Shown here piece by piece: positions 1 through 9,908 of a stretch of 64,000 nt of DNA. The position numbers and the translations under genes are program-made. The stretch lies in contig NZ_CP150235.1 of assembly GCF_037974355.1 (NCBI RefSeq), positions 5,642,001 to 5,706,000 on the forward strand, in the 5' to 3' direction. How positions within the stretch are numbered: position 1 is the stretch's first letter; every line of letters begins with the position of its first letter. This DNA is from Paenibacillus sp. FSL R5-0517 (GTDB taxonomy: Bacteria; Bacillota; Bacilli; Paenibacillales; Paenibacillaceae). A model generated the notes under the pieces. The model did not search any database and was not told the origin of the DNA. It saw only the letters and a program-made list of their open reading frames with translations.

Positions 1-2
1 TT

Positions 3-1493
3 CCAACCGGAGCTATCGTACATGTTGATTTTGCCATAACGCTCTTTCAATTCCTTGATCTTGCCAATCGTGGCTTCAAGCTTGTCGTTGTAGCGTACAA
101 CCGTCATGTTGGCTGTCATCCACTCGCCAAGCTCTTTATGAATAACATAGGCATTTTCTGTACCCTGCATTTTCATGATGCCTTCGTATTTATCGCTTTG
201 TTGTTTGGTGTGTTTCTCAAATACGGAAGAAGGGATATCCGCGGACGATTTTTTGAGTCCTTTGATATATTCAGCCGCTTTTGGTCCAGCCACCATACCA
301 CCATAGATCGCGGATACCAATGAGTTGGCACCCAGACGGTTTGCACCATGGTATTGATATTCACATTCACCAGCTGCGAACAGCCCTGGAATGTTGGTCA
401 TTTGGTTGTAATCTACCCACATGCCGCCCATGGAATAATGGACTGCCGGGAAGATTTTCATTGGGATTTTACGCGGGTCATCGCCCATGAACTTCTCATA
501 GATCTCAATGATTCCGCCCAGTTTAACGTCCAGTTCCTTCGGATCTTTATGAGACAAGTCGAGATAAACCATGTTCTCACCGTTCACGCCCAGCCCCATA
601 TCCACGCAGACGCTGAAGATCTCACGTGTTGCAATATCACGCGGAACCAGGTTTCCGTAGGAAGGATACTTTTCTTCGAGGAAGTACCAAGGCTTGCCGT
701 CTTTGTAAGTCCAGATCCGTCCACCTTCACCACGCGCGGATTCGGACATGAGACGCAGCTTGTCATCCCCTGGAATGGCTGTTGGGTGAATCTGAATGAA
801 CTCCCCGTTTGCGTAATTTACACCTTGTTGATACACGGCACTTGCCGCTGTACCTGTGTTAATGACCGAGTTAGTCGTTTTACCGAAGATGATACCCGGA
901 CCACCACTCGCCAGAATAACCGCTTCTGCCGGGAAGGTCTGCACCTTCATCGTTTTCAGATCCTGAGCTACAATCCCGCGACATACGCCTTCATCATCCA
1001 AAACCGCCTGCAGGAACTCCCAGTTCTCATATTTCGTAACCAGGCCCGCTGCTTCCCAGCGACGTACCTGTTCGTCTAATGCATAGAGCAATTGTTGTCC
1101 TGTTGTCGCTCCGGCAAATGCGGTACGGTGATGCTTCGTTCCCCCGAAACGACGGAAATCAAGCAAACCTTCCGGTGTCCGGTTAAACATTACGCCCATA
1201 CGGTCCATCAGGTGAATGATGCCAGGTGCTGCTTCGCACATCGCTTTAACCGGAGGTTGGTTCGCAAGGAAGTCACCGCCGTATACCGTATCGTCAAAGT
1301 GTACCCATGGGGAGTCACCCTCACCCTTGGTATTTACCGCTCCGTTAATGCCGCCTTGTGCGCATACAGAGTGGGATCGTTTAACAGGAACCAGTGAAAA
1401 TAAATGAACATGGACTCCGGCTTCAGCCGATTTGATCGCCGCCATCAAGCCCGCGAGACCGCCGCCCACAATAATTACATTCGTTGATGCCAT
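3..1493 (-). CDS. sdhA: Succinate dehydrogenase flavoprotein subunit (partial, C-terminus outside window)
   Basis: Catalytic FAD subunit of complex II, oxidising succinate to fumarate at the inner face of the membrane. Reading leftwards from an ATG at 1493 the frame stays open to the window edge (497 codons of an expected roughly 580). The N-terminus carries a Rossmann FAD motif (VGGGLAG, residues 9-15) and the segment RSHSVCAQGG, whose His41 matches the histidine that binds FAD covalently in this family. A ribosome binding site (TAAGGGAG) sits just upstream of the ATG. It follows sdhC on the same strand by 44 bp, the usual sdhCAB order; sdhB should lie to the left of position 1. No stop is visible because the gene runs out of the window. 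Confidence 0.96.
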   Translation of the reverse strand, partial: MASTNVIIVGGGLAGLMAAIKSAEAGVHVHLFSLVPVKRSHSVCAQGGINGAVNTKGEGDSPWVHFDDTVYGGDFLANQPPVKAMCEAAPGIIHLMDRMGVMFNRTPEGLLDFRRFGGTKHHRTAFAGATTGQQLLYALDEQVRRWEAAGLVTKYENWEFLQAVLDDEGVCRGIVAQDLKTMKVQTFPAEAVILASGGPGIIFGKTTNSVINTGTAASAVYQQGVNYANGEFIQIHPTAIPGDDKLRLMSESARGEGGRIWTYKDGKPWYFLEEKYPSYGNLVPRDIATREIFSVCVDMGLGVNGENMVYLDLSHKDPKELDVKLGGIIEIYEKFMGDDPRKIPMKIFPAVHYSMGGMWVDYNQMTNIPGLFAAGECEYQYHGANRLGANSLVSAIYGGMVAGPKAAEYIKGLKKSSADIPSSVFEKHTKQQSDKYEGIMKMQGTENAYVIHKELGEWMTANMTVVRYNDKLEATIGKIKELKERYGKINMYDSSGW

Positions 1494-1537
1494 TGATGTT
1501 CACTCCCTTATAAGTCAGCATTTAACTCGATAAATGC

Positions 1538-2206
1538 TTAGATTAGAACTGTTTTTACTACGTCAACCATTGAAGTTACTGCTTGGAAATCCATGCTCCG
1601 GAAAGCGAACAAGGAAGCAATAAACATAATGGAGATAATACCGAACAAGCTCATGCATACATAAGAGGACACACGCTGCGCACGCGGACCCACGGTAATC
1701 CCCCAGCTAACAAGAAACGACCACAGACCGTTGGCAAAGTGGTAGGATGCCGCAACTACACTGATCAGATATAGAATAAATGTTACCGGGTTCATCACGA
1801 TATCGTGAATAACACCGCCTAGCTGTTCGTGGGTGACTGTACCCAACGCAACCTGCACCCGCGTCTCCCATACATGCCAGATAACGAATACAAACGTAAT
1901 AACACCACTGACACGCTGCAACGTATAACGCCAGTTGCGCTCATTGCCATAACGTCCCACGTTAGGCTTGGCCTGATATGCAATATACAGACCGTATACA
2001 CCGTGATAGAACAACGGTAACCAGATAAGGAGCGTTTCCAAAACAATAACCAGTGGCAGACTGTTCAAGAATGCAACAGCACCGTCAAAAGCTTCTTTGC
2101 CGCCTTCAACTGCCGAGAAGTTCGTCACCAAATGCTCAACAAAAAACAAACTGAGCGGAATGACGCCAAGCAAGGAGTGCAGCTTTCTGGAGTAAAACCC
2201 TTTCAT
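1538..2206 (-). CDS. sdhC: Succinate dehydrogenase cytochrome b558 subunit
   Basis: Membrane anchor of succinate dehydrogenase: a di-heme cytochrome b that passes electrons to menaquinone. The product is 222 residues with about five hydrophobic helices and the family N-terminus FYSRKLHSLLGVIPLSLFF, including a histidine in LHS; further histidines (VEHLV, VIWHVWE, ASYHFANG) are positioned as heme ligands. The frame is open to 2245, but the ATG at 2206 is preferred: it follows AAAGGGGA at about 11 bp and matches the start of Bacillus SdhC, whereas 2245 has no ribosome binding site. It is the first gene of the sdh operon and is divergent from the LysR gene. Confidence 0.94.
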   Translation of the reverse strand: MKGFYSRKLHSLLGVIPLSLFFVEHLVTNFSAVEGGKEAFDGAVAFLNSLPLVIVLETLLIWLPLFYHGVYGLYIAYQAKPNVGRYGNERNWRYTLQRVSGVITFVFVIWHVWETRVQVALGTVTHEQLGGVIHDIVMNPVTFILYLISVVAASYHFANGLWSFLVSWGITVGPRAQRVSSYVCMSLFGIISIMFIASLFAFRSMDFQAVTSMVDVVKTVLI

Positions 2207-2501
2207 AAAATGTCGATCCCCTTTCGCTAAATACAACGTTTTCATAAATAATTTTACTTATCATGACACGAATCCTTTTCCATGAAAAGGTTCGACAAAT
2301 TGTTCCGTTTTCCCCAGGTGTGAACAACTTGTGTCACGCTTCATGTTACTCCTTTTTTTCTTATAAGGGAATTGCAATATAATTATTAAATGTTATAACC
2401 TATAGGTATAAGTAGTGAAACATTGGGTTTACAGGCCATACAACATGGAAAACGATTAATCAAGGGCAAGAATCACACTCATGGAAAAGAGGTCATTGTT
2501 C
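2207..2501. promoter_or_regulatory. Divergent sdhC / lysR intergenic region
   Basis: This 295-bp AT-rich gap between two divergent genes must hold the sdh promoter and probably the LysR operator. I see no single convincing operator palindrome by eye. The segment from 2340 to 2420 is the most AT-rich and the likeliest promoter zone. Confidence 0.4.
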
Positions 2502-3425
2502 ATGTTCGAGGAGTTAAATGCATTTGCAGCGGTTGTGGAGCAGTCCAGCCTGAACCGTGCATCCAAGTTACTGAACTTGTCCCAACCCGCACTCTCACGC
2601 AAAATATCCAAATTGGAGGATGAACTCGGGGTCGCTCTCTTCCACCGCCGCGGCAAACGACTGGAGTTAACCAGTGTGGGCCAGTTCGCCTATACCTTCG
2701 CGGTTGAACAGAAGCAGCAGCAACAGAAATTCCTCACCATGCTCGCCCAGTATAAAGACGAAGAACAGAGCACCATTACACTCGGAGCCAGTCTGACGAC
2801 GCTTCAAACCACGTTGCCACCTCTCGTCAATGCCTTTATGGAGAAACATCCAAATGCCGAACTAAAACTGTTGACGGGAAAAACACATGAGATTGTCTCG
2901 TTTGTGCGTGACAAAAAAGCCGATGTGGGCATTGTCGCCTCCTCCATCAGTGAAGTGGGGCTTAACTGTGTGCCGCTCTTTGATGATCACCTGGAACTGG
3001 TTGTGCCGCTCACACACCCCCTGTCCGGTAAGGAAGCCGGGATGGAGCACTTGCAGGATCTGCCGATGATCACGTTCTCCAAAGGTACCTGGTATCGCAA
3101 ATTAACGGACGACCTTTTTCAGCGCTGTGCCGTAATGCCGGATATTCGCATGGAGATTGATTCCTTCGAAGCGATCATCCGACTTCTGCCTTCCGCCAAA
3201 GCTGCTGCGCTATTGCCCAAGTCATATCTTCGTCCACAATTGCTCGCGGACAATGATCTTGTTTCTGTTCATTTGCCACAATTACAGCAGACCCGAAGAA
3301 CAACCTGCATGATCTATGGGGATAAAGAGGGCCTCAGCGAGACCTCCAGACAATGGGTCAAGGAGACGGTTGCACTCTTTACAGCAAAGGCGCCATTGCC
3401 CTCACGGAGGACTACGACGCCTTAG
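2502..3425 (+). CDS. LysR-family transcriptional regulator
   Basis: DNA-binding regulator of 307 residues. The N-terminal helix-turn-helix (residues 1-60, with SLNRASKLLNLSQPALSRKI) and the following periplasmic-binding-protein-like effector domain are typical of LysR. The ATG at 2502 is chosen over 2481 because AAGAGG lies about 9 bp upstream and the protein then begins directly with the HTH. It is divergent from sdhCAB across a 295-bp gap, an arrangement in which LysR proteins often control the neighbouring operon, so regulation of succinate dehydrogenase is a reasonable inference. It does not look like CcpC. The effector is unknown. Confidence 0.9.
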   Translation: MFEELNAFAAVVEQSSLNRASKLLNLSQPALSRKISKLEDELGVALFHRRGKRLELTSVGQFAYTFAVEQKQQQQKFLTMLAQYKDEEQSTITLGASLTTLQTTLPPLVNAFMEKHPNAELKLLTGKTHEIVSFVRDKKADVGIVASSISEVGLNCVPLFDDHLELVVPLTHPLSGKEAGMEHLQDLPMITFSKGTWYRKLTDDLFQRCAVMPDIRMEIDSFEAIIRLLPSAKAAALLPKSYLRPQLLADNDLVSVHLPQLQQTRRTTCMIYGDKEGLSETSRQWVKETVALFTAKAPLPSRRTTTP

Positions 3426-3439
3426 CTTTGATCTGAATG

Positions 3440-3470
3440 AGCCAGGCTCCAACGTCTGGCTTCCATTTTA
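3440..3470. terminator. Weak hairpin between convergent lysR and ktrA
   Basis: AGCCAG and CTGGCT (3440-3445 and 3456-3461) can pair and are followed by a short T-rich stretch. The stem is only 6 bp, so this is a marginal terminator call. Confidence 0.3.
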
Positions 3471-3484
3471 ACTCATGATGATTA

Positions 3485-4156
3485 TCAGCTCTCCTGGCTA
3501 ATAACTTCTTCTTCAAATCGGTCGATATCTGCATTATTACCAATAATGACCATGATATCCCCCATCTGAAGCGAGTCTAGTGCTGTCGGAGCAATAATGA
3601 CCCCGGCTTCTTTCTGTAACGCCACAATGCTGCAACCAAAGCGTACACGTGCATTCAGGGTTGATAATGTTTTGTTGTGCAGACAGGCGGGAACCTTCAT
3701 CTCGACAATACTGTAATCATTGGATAATTCAATGTAATCCAGCAAGTTCGGGGTAACCAGCTGATGGGCAACCCGAATACCCATATCCCGCTCGGGATAA
3801 ACCACACGATCAATCCCCAGCTTATCCAGTGCTCTTCCGTGAAGAACGGATATGGCCTTGGCTACGACCGTCTTGACGCCCAGTTCTTTTAACAGGATCG
3901 CGGTGAGAATGCTCGTCTGAATATCATCCCCGATAGCTACGATACCACAATCAAAATTGCGAATACCCAGAGAGCGTAACACTTCCTCATCAGTCGCATC
4001 GGCTACAACGGCATGGGTGACCAATTCACTCATGTCTTCGACGACTTCTTCATTTTTATCGATACCGAGTACCTCGTAGCCGAGTTCCATTAATTCCTGT
4101 GCCAGACTGGAGCCAAAACGCCCAAGCCCAATCACCGCAAACTGCTGTGTTTTCAT
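3485..4156 (-). CDS. ktrA: Ktr/Trk potassium uptake system, cytoplasmic gating subunit (RCK/TrkA-N)
   Basis: Nucleotide-binding ring subunit that gates a Ktr potassium channel-transporter. The 223-residue product has an N-terminal Rossmann RCK domain (FAVIGLGRFGSSLAQEL, then the acidic residue in GIDKNE) and a C-terminal TrkA-C domain from about residue 145. Overall it closely resembles KtrA/KtrC of Bacillus subtilis (about 220 residues). It lies 49 bp downstream of the membrane subunit on the same strand, so the two form an operon. AAGGGG sits about 13 bp before the ATG. RCK_C domains of this family often bind cyclic di-AMP; that is family knowledge, not seen here. Confidence 0.93.
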   Translation of the reverse strand: MKTQQFAVIGLGRFGSSLAQELMELGYEVLGIDKNEEVVEDMSELVTHAVVADATDEEVLRSLGIRNFDCGIVAIGDDIQTSILTAILLKELGVKTVVAKAISVLHGRALDKLGIDRVVYPERDMGIRVAHQLVTPNLLDYIELSNDYSIVEMKVPACLHNKTLSTLNARVRFGCSIVALQKEAGVIIAPTALDSLQMGDIMVIIGNNADIDRFEEEVISQES

Positions 4157-4205
4157 TGTTCTTCACGAACCCCTTATCCAAATCAAATTCATAACTCACC
4201 AAATT

Positions 4206-5546
4206 TTATCCAATAATCATTTTGCCTTCCGGATACCTGTATAATTCCTTACCCTTTTTCTGCCCAAGTGCATACGCTAATGTAATAGGTCCAAGCCTTC
4301 CTGCAAACATCGTAAAACAGATCAGGAGCTTGCCCAGAGTGGTCAGCTTCAGCGTCAGTCCGAGCGATAATCCCACGGTGCCAAAGGCTGAAGTTGTCTC
4401 AAATAGGATCATCATAAAACTGGCTTCTTCTGTGGTGCTCAGCACCATTGTTACGGCTATGATGAACAAGAGCGCCAGTAATGTAATGGTAAGTGCCTTG
4501 AAAATCCGTTCCTGTACGAGACGATAGCGGAAAAACACGATATCTTCACGTCCACGCATCATCGCGATGACGGCACCAGCCATAATCATAAATGTCGTTG
4601 TTTTGATCCCGCCTCCGGTAGAGCCCGGTGATGCCCCAATGAACATCAGGATGATCATAAAGAACTGCGTTGCCTGTCGGAGCCCGGCAATATCTACCGT
4701 ATTGGCTCCTGCTGTTCGCGGCGTAACGGACTGGAAGAATGAACCGAGAATTTTGCCACCCCAGTTCAGGCCACCGAGTGTCCGCGGATTGCTGAATTCG
4801 AATACGAAAATGACAAGTGCACCAAAAACAATCAACAATCCAGTCATTAACAGGACAACTTTGGAGTGCAGAGACAGCTTTCGCGTTTTGCGGTAATCCA
4901 CCAGATCTGACAACACCACAAAACCGATACCGCCAGAGACAATCAGGAACATCGCTGTAAAATTCACCAGCGGGTCATATACAAACCCAGTGAAACTGCG
5001 AAAATCACCGAACATATCGAATCCGGCATTGTTGAACATAGAGATGGCATGCCAATATCCATAATAGATCGCCTGTCCGACCGGCATGTCAAATGACCAG
5101 CGAATCGCAAACAACGTGCCACATATGCCTTCGATAATAAGCGAGTAGATCACAACTTTGCGAATTAGCCGGACAATGCCCTCCATCGTGCTCTGATTCA
5201 TCGCTTCCTGCAGAATCAGCCGTTCTCTAAGCGAAATCCGCCGTTTGAACGCAATGGCAACCAATGTAGACATCGTCATGAAGCCCAGTCCGCCAATCTG
5301 AATCAGGATTGCAATGACAACCTGACCCAGCACTGAGAAATGAGTTCCAGTATCCACCACAACCAAACCCGTGACACAAACGGCCGAAGTTGCTGTAAAG
5401 AGCGCATCAATAAACGCAAGACTGTCGCCGCTACGGCTGGATGCCGGAAGCATTAAAAGCAATGTGCCTACCAAAATGATGCCAGCAAACCCTAACACAA
5501 GAATACGGGGTGGCGATAATCGCATCCATTGAACATTCAGTTTCAC
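4206..5546 (-). CDS. ktrB: Ktr/Trk family potassium transporter, membrane subunit
   Basis: Pore subunit of a Ktr-type potassium uptake system, 446 residues with four repeated M1-P-M2 units. Selectivity-filter-like segments are visible (SAVCVTGLVV, NNAGFDMFG, PRTAGANT, SAFGTVGLSLG). The frame opens at a GTG at 5561, but that codon overlaps the best ribosome binding site. AGAGGTGG placed about 9-11 bp before the GTG at 5546 makes 5546 the likely start. The paired gating subunit follows. The short leader shows no recognisable ydaO-type cyclic di-AMP riboswitch, which precedes ktrAB in B. subtilis. Confidence 0.92.
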   Translation of the reverse strand: MKLNVQWMRLSPPRILVLGFAGIILVGTLLLMLPASSRSGDSLAFIDALFTATSAVCVTGLVVVDTGTHFSVLGQVVIAILIQIGGLGFMTMSTLVAIAFKRRISLRERLILQEAMNQSTMEGIVRLIRKVVIYSLIIEGICGTLFAIRWSFDMPVGQAIYYGYWHAISMFNNAGFDMFGDFRSFTGFVYDPLVNFTAMFLIVSGGIGFVVLSDLVDYRKTRKLSLHSKVVLLMTGLLIVFGALVIFVFEFSNPRTLGGLNWGGKILGSFFQSVTPRTAGANTVDIAGLRQATQFFMIILMFIGASPGSTGGGIKTTTFMIMAGAVIAMMRGREDIVFFRYRLVQERIFKALTITLLALLFIIAVTMVLSTTEEASFMMILFETTSAFGTVGLSLGLTLKLTTLGKLLICFTMFAGRLGPITLAYALGQKKGKELYRYPEGKMIIG

Positions 5547-5942
5547 TTGAGTATCTTCCACCTCTTCTGCAATGAAAATAACTCCACGCCCGTGGAGCCT
5601 TCTTCATCTGAAATGCTGTTGCCAAACGTTAAACATGTATGAATCAGATTAAAACGACATATATAATGAAGTTGGAATATATTCTATTCGTTCCCTTGTT
5701 GGGCGAAAGACATGCGAATCGTTGCACATTTGCTTCAAAATTATAAGCGCTGCAGCGTTTGTAGACAAAACGGTTTTTGTGTAAATAGCATCGAATTCAG
5801 CCAAAAAGGGAAAAACTCAGATATGACGACGAATGAATCAGATTCTTTCGATCCTTTTCATTCATTTTCAAGGATTTACACCAGTTTTCGTTACATCATT
5901 GGCATTCGGTGTATGGCCTGTGCTATGTTAACTTAATATCCA
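5547..5942. other. Intergenic region between divergent ktrB and CPBP protease genes
   Basis: About 400 bp without a convincing gene. A 74-codon open frame at 5712-5936 has no good ribosome binding site and no family resemblance. The segment around 5640-5690 is AT-rich and is the likely ktrB promoter region on the minus strand. A near-palindrome GCGCTGCAGCG occurs at about 5749. Confidence 0.4.
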
Positions 5943-5947
5943 TATTA

Positions 5948-6019
5948 GTGCGTGTTCAAAAAGGACGGTTTTCAGTACCAAGAAGATGGGATGAAGCTAG
6001 AAACTTTTTGAACAACCTC
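5948..6019 (+). repeat. Small mobile-like repeat, copy 1, with 5-bp flanking duplication
   Basis: A 72-bp element beginning GTGCGTGTTCAAAAAG and ending CTTTTTGAACAACCTC. Its ends can pair (GTTCAAAAAG with CTTTTTGAAC). It is flanked by TATTA on both sides (5943-5947 and 6020-6024), as expected of a target duplication. A shortened relative lies at 45562-45610 and a degenerate one at 12258-12288. It sits in the 5' leader of the CPBP protease gene, directly before the ribosome binding site. Confidence 0.75.
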
Positions 6020-6045
6020 TATTAAATAAGGAGGAACAACATTAC

Positions 6046-7743
6046 ATGAATCCCTTAGGGCAGCCTTTGCTACTCAAGGCTAACTTCAAGCGTCTGGGGT
6101 TGCTTGCGGCGATTGGCCTGATTCTATTTTTTGTATTTCAGATCTTTCCTGCTACCTCATCGCAAACAACCGAAATTTCGTCCACGTCCTTCATAAGCAA
6201 GGAGCAGGCGACGCAAGCCGCACGATCATTCGCAGCTTCTGTGGATGACTATACTTTGCCAAATGATGGTGGAAAACCCTTGGTAACCTACCAGACACAT
6301 TCCGATATCTACGGGTATATGGCCAAAACCAAACAACTTGATACCTATAACCAGAAATGGGAAACAAGCTATCCTTACGATGTATACCGCGTTCGTTTGC
6401 CTGACCAGGACAGAGGCGGTTATCTTCATGTTGACGTACATATGAAAACAGGAAAAGTGGTCGGCTTCAAACGGGAACTGCCTTCTTCCCTCTACACCGC
6501 CATTGAGGCGGAGCAGAGCACCGGGAAAGTGACCACATCGCAAGTACTTGCCGAAGGCAATATGTCACTGGATGAGAAAGAACAGTTGGCGGCTGGCGTT
6601 CTGACCGAATTCGGTTATGAAGTGCCCACACTTCAACTGGATACTCGCGATGGTGAAGCGGGACTGAAGTATACAGATCCTGCAAAAGTCATTGGAGATT
6701 CCAAACTTGAACTGAATTTTACGTTTGAAGATGGTGCCGTACGATCATTCGATCCTGGCTTCTCGGTCCCTGAATCCCATACCGACTATGTAAAAGCTCA
6801 AACGCGCCAAGCCAATTGGATGACGTATGGTGGCTATGCATTCCTGACCTTTGTTCTGGGCGTGCTCGCCATCATCTATAGCATTCTGACCCGAGCACAT
6901 ACGTCCTTCAAACGCGGGATCATTCTCTCGCTGGTGTATTTTGCAGCATCGGTTATTGGTACGCTGAACATGATTCCACTATTTCAGGCACAAGGGCTCT
7001 CCAGCTTCATGTTAGCGTTCCTGATGTTATTGCAGACAGGTATTACGCTGGTCATGAGTGCAACCATCTATCTGTCCCTCGTTGCCGGTGACGGCATGTG
7101 GCGTAAAATAGGTCTGAATCCTTGGCCTCGTGCCAAAGAACCGGGATACGGAAAATATGTACTTCACAGTATGTTTGCCGGTTACCTGTGGGCATTCATT
7201 CTGTTGGGTGTTCAATCCATCCTGTTTTTCATTCTGGAGCGAAGCATCGGCACATGGTCAACGACGTCAGCAGATCAATCTACATTTAACATGACCTATG
7301 CCTGGCTCTTCCCGATCATGGCCTGGATGGCCGGTATCGGTGAAGAAGCCGTCTATCGACTGTTCGGCATTCGCATGATGCAGAAGATTGTGCGTAACAC
7401 GTTTATTGCCTGTCTGATCCCAACGATCATTTGGGCACTTGGACATACGTTATATCCGATCTACCCGGTCATAACCCGGCCCATTGAGCTGATGGTCATT
7501 GGATTGCTGTTCAGTCTGATCATGCTGCGTCACGGCTTCATTGCCGTTGTATTCGCCCATGTGATCTTCGACAGCTTACTGATGGGACTCAGCCTGGTCT
7601 TTATGGGAGATGCCCTGAATATGGCTGCCGGACTCTTCTGGATTGTACTCCCGGCCATCGTTGGATATCTTGTCTACAAATTCAATCCAAAACAAAAAGA
7701 GAAGCCGTATGTTACGACTCCTCATCCCGAAGTGCTGCAATAA
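6046..7743 (+). CDS. CPBP-family intramembrane glutamic endopeptidase with long N-terminal region
   Basis: Membrane protein of 565 residues. An N-terminal helix (about 17-35) is followed by a soluble extracytoplasmic region to about 260, then a bundle of hydrophobic helices. The C-terminal third carries the CPBP (Abi, Rce1-like) motifs: EEAVYR (the paired-glutamate motif), WALGH, and FAHVIFDS. Family members are intramembrane proteases or act in bacteriocin self-immunity. The long N-terminal domain is larger than in minimal CPBP proteins, so the substrate cannot be guessed. AAGGAGGAACAACATTAC precedes the ATG. The 3' end overlaps the convergent uvrC 3' end by 32 bp, so there is no room for a terminator between them. 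Confidence 0.88.
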   Translation: MNPLGQPLLLKANFKRLGLLAAIGLILFFVFQIFPATSSQTTEISSTSFISKEQATQAARSFAASVDDYTLPNDGGKPLVTYQTHSDIYGYMAKTKQLDTYNQKWETSYPYDVYRVRLPDQDRGGYLHVDVHMKTGKVVGFKRELPSSLYTAIEAEQSTGKVTTSQVLAEGNMSLDEKEQLAAGVLTEFGYEVPTLQLDTRDGEAGLKYTDPAKVIGDSKLELNFTFEDGAVRSFDPGFSVPESHTDYVKAQTRQANWMTYGGYAFLTFVLGVLAIIYSILTRAHTSFKRGIILSLVYFAASVIGTLNMIPLFQAQGLSSFMLAFLMLLQTGITLVMSATIYLSLVAGDGMWRKIGLNPWPRAKEPGYGKYVLHSMFAGYLWAFILLGVQSILFFILERSIGTWSTTSADQSTFNMTYAWLFPIMAWMAGIGEEAVYRLFGIRMMQKIVRNTFIACLIPTIIWALGHTLYPIYPVITRPIELMVIGLLFSLIMLRHGFIAVVFAHVIFDSLLMGLSLVFMGDALNMAAGLFWIVLPAIVGYLVYKFNPKQKEKPYVTTPHPEVLQ

Positions 7744-9799
7744 TCTGATTTGCCAACTTGTCACCAATAGATAGAGGCCGGAAGTCTTCGACGCTGGCCT
7801 CTTTTATTTTGCGCAAAGAGCCAAAATGCTTCAACAGCAGTTTACGCCGCTTCTCTCCGATCCCCGGAATGGCATCCAAACGTGATGTTACCATCGACTT
7901 GCCACGCTGTTCCCGATGGAACGAGATCGCAAAACGGTGGACCTCTTCCTGTATCCGTTGCAACAGGTAGAATTCCTGACTATCCCGAGGCAGGGAGATG
8001 ACTTCCGGTGGATTACCGATCATCAACTGTGAAGTCTTATGCTTCGCATCCTTCACCAGTCCGCATACCGGAATAAACAGCCCCAGCTCATTTTCCAAAA
8101 TATCGACCGCAGCCGAGATCTGCCCTTTACCACCATCGACCACAATCAGGTCAGGCTGGGTCAGGTTTTCTTTTAATACCCGCTCGTAACGGCGACGAAT
8201 GACTTCCCGCATGGTTTCATAATCATCCGGTCCTTCAACTGAACGGACCTTGTATTTCCGATATTCCTTCTTATCCGGTTTACCATCGGTAAATACGATC
8301 ATGGCAGATACCGGGTTTGTACCCTGGATGTTCGAGTTATCAAACGCTTCGATACGGTGAAGCTGATCCAGTCCAATAAAACGTCCCAGTCCTTCAGCAG
8401 CTTTGGATGTCCGTTCTTCATTTCGCTCAATCAGGCGGAACTTCTCTTCCAATGCTACACGTGCGTTATCCACAGCCATGGTGATCATCTGGCGTTTCAA
8501 TCCACGTTGCGGGATGAGCACTTTGACCTCCAACCACTCCTGTAAAGCAGCAGCAACCTGAGTCGGGTCTTCCAGACCTGCTGGGAGCTTTTCAGTTGAA
8601 GCGGTTGTATCCGTTGTAAGAGCATCCTCTTGCATACTGTCAGGCTGTTCACCTTCTGACTCCGCGGAACTTCCATAAGCTGCACGGGTCTCAGCAACCA
8701 GTGGCTGGTTAGCGGTACTTTGCTCCGCTTGTTGCGCCTGATCAAACTCTACCGTAACTGCGGCAGGCACCGATCCATCAGCATCAGAACTCGTATCCGT
8801 ACTGTCATCACCGGTCGGCATATCTTTGGGCATTTCCGGCAACAAAATTTCTTGTGGCAATGCCGGATTATCACTGTAATATTGCGTAACGTAGGACATG
8901 AAGTCACTATACGCCTCACCGTAAAACGGGAAAGTGGATACGTGACGTTCAATCATTTTACCCTGACGCATATATAGAATCTGGACACACATCCAGCCTT
9001 TATCAATGGCAAACCCAAATACATCCCGGTCTCTGGCATCGGCCATCGTAATTTTCTGTTTTTCCATCATCGCATCGATGGCGATCACCTGGTCGCGCAG
9101 TTCCTTGGCCCGTTCAAAATAAAGATCCTCCGCGGCCTCCTGCATCTTGCGCTGCAAGTCCTTCTTGATCTCTTCGTGACCACCGCTTAGAAATGAACCA
9201 ATCTCTTGTGAAATCTGGTCATACTGCTCCTTCTCCACTTCCTTCACACAAGGGGCAAGACATTGTCCCATGTGATAGTACAGGCACACTTCTTTGGGCA
9301 TTACACCACATTTGCGCAGTGGATACATACGATCGAGCAATTTTTTCGTTTGGTGTGCCGCATACGAGTTCGGATAAGGTCCGAAGTATTTGGCTTTATC
9401 TTTCAGCACACGCCGGGTTACTTCCAGACGGGGGTGCTTTTCATTCGTAATTTTAAGATACGGGAATGTCTTGTCATCCTTAAGCAACACGTTATAACGC
9501 GGCATATGTTTCTTGATCAGGTTACACTCCAGAATGAGTGCTTCCATATTGCTGCCCGTCACGATATATTCGAAATCACGGATTTCGGACACCAGACGCT
9601 GAGTCTTTCCGTTATGACTGCCGATAAAATAAGAGCGTACGCGGTTCTTCAGCACTTTGGCCTTACCGACATAGATAATCGTGCCTTCACTGTTCTTCAT
9701 CAGGTAACAACCTGACATATCTGGCAGCAAAGCGAGCTTGTGGCGAATCTGCTCCAATGCCTTCTCCTGATCCTGCAAATCATTCATGAATTGATCCAT
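7712..9799 (-). CDS. uvrC: Excinuclease ABC subunit C
   Basis: Nuclease of nucleotide excision repair that makes both incisions around a lesion after UvrAB loading. Domains in order: GIY-YIG nuclease (about 25-105; [19 protein letters not shown]), a cysteine-bearing segment (about 165-185), a UVR domain for UvrB contact (about 205-240), an RNase H-like endonuclease domain ([17 protein letters not shown]), and a C-terminal double helix-hairpin-helix ([20 protein letters not shown]). At 695 residues it is about 100 longer than typical UvrC: residues 325-420 are an acidic, Ser/Thr/Gln-rich, low-complexity insert between the UVR and RNase H-like domains. AAGGAGG lies 12 bp before the ATG. Confidence 0.97.
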   Translation of the reverse strand: MDQFMNDLQDQEKALEQIRHKLALLPDMSGCYLMKNSEGTIIYVGKAKVLKNRVRSYFIGSHNGKTQRLVSEIRDFEYIVTGSNMEALILECNLIKKHMPRYNVLLKDDKTFPYLKITNEKHPRLEVTRRVLKDKAKYFGPYPNSYAAHQTKKLLDRMYPLRKCGVMPKEVCLYYHMGQCLAPCVKEVEKEQYDQISQEIGSFLSGGHEEIKKDLQRKMQEAAEDLYFERAKELRDQVIAIDAMMEKQKITMADARDRDVFGFAIDKGWMCVQILYMRQGKMIERHVSTFPFYGEAYSDFMSYVTQYYSDNPALPQEILLPEMPKDMPTGDDSTDTSSDADGSVPAAVTVEFDQAQQAEQSTANQPLVAETRAAYGSSAESEGEQPDSMQEDALTTDTTASTEKLPAGLEDPTQVAAALQEWLEVKVLIPQRGLKRQMITMAVDNARVALEEKFRLIERNEERTSKAAEGLGRFIGLDQLHRIEAFDNSNIQGTNPVSAMIVFTDGKPDKKEYRKYKVRSVEGPDDYETMREVIRRRYERVLKENLTQPDLIVVDGGKGQISAAVDILENELGLFIPVCGLVKDAKHKTSQLMIGNPPEVISLPRDSQEFYLLQRIQEEVHRFAISFHREQRGKSMVTSRLDAIPGIGEKRRKLLLKHFGSLRKIKEASVEDFRPLSIGDKLANQIIAALRDEES

Positions 9800-9908
9800 A
9801 ATTCGGTGAATCCTCCTTCCCGAAAAAGCTGAAATCCTGACTTTACATGAGTTACTCCGATGACAAAATGATCTTTTGGTCGCCGTAATACAAGAATTTT
9901 AATACCTT

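Noticed and set aside
348-1079. Long plus-strand open frame at the left edge
   Set aside because: It is the antisense shadow of sdhA, whose minus-strand frame encodes clear FAD-binding motifs.
5547-5700. ydaO-type riboswitch before the potassium uptake genes
   Set aside because: The leader is short and shows none of the conserved segments.
5712-5936. 74-codon frame between ktrB and the CPBP gene
   Set aside because: No convincing ribosome binding site, no recognisable domain, and an irregular composition.
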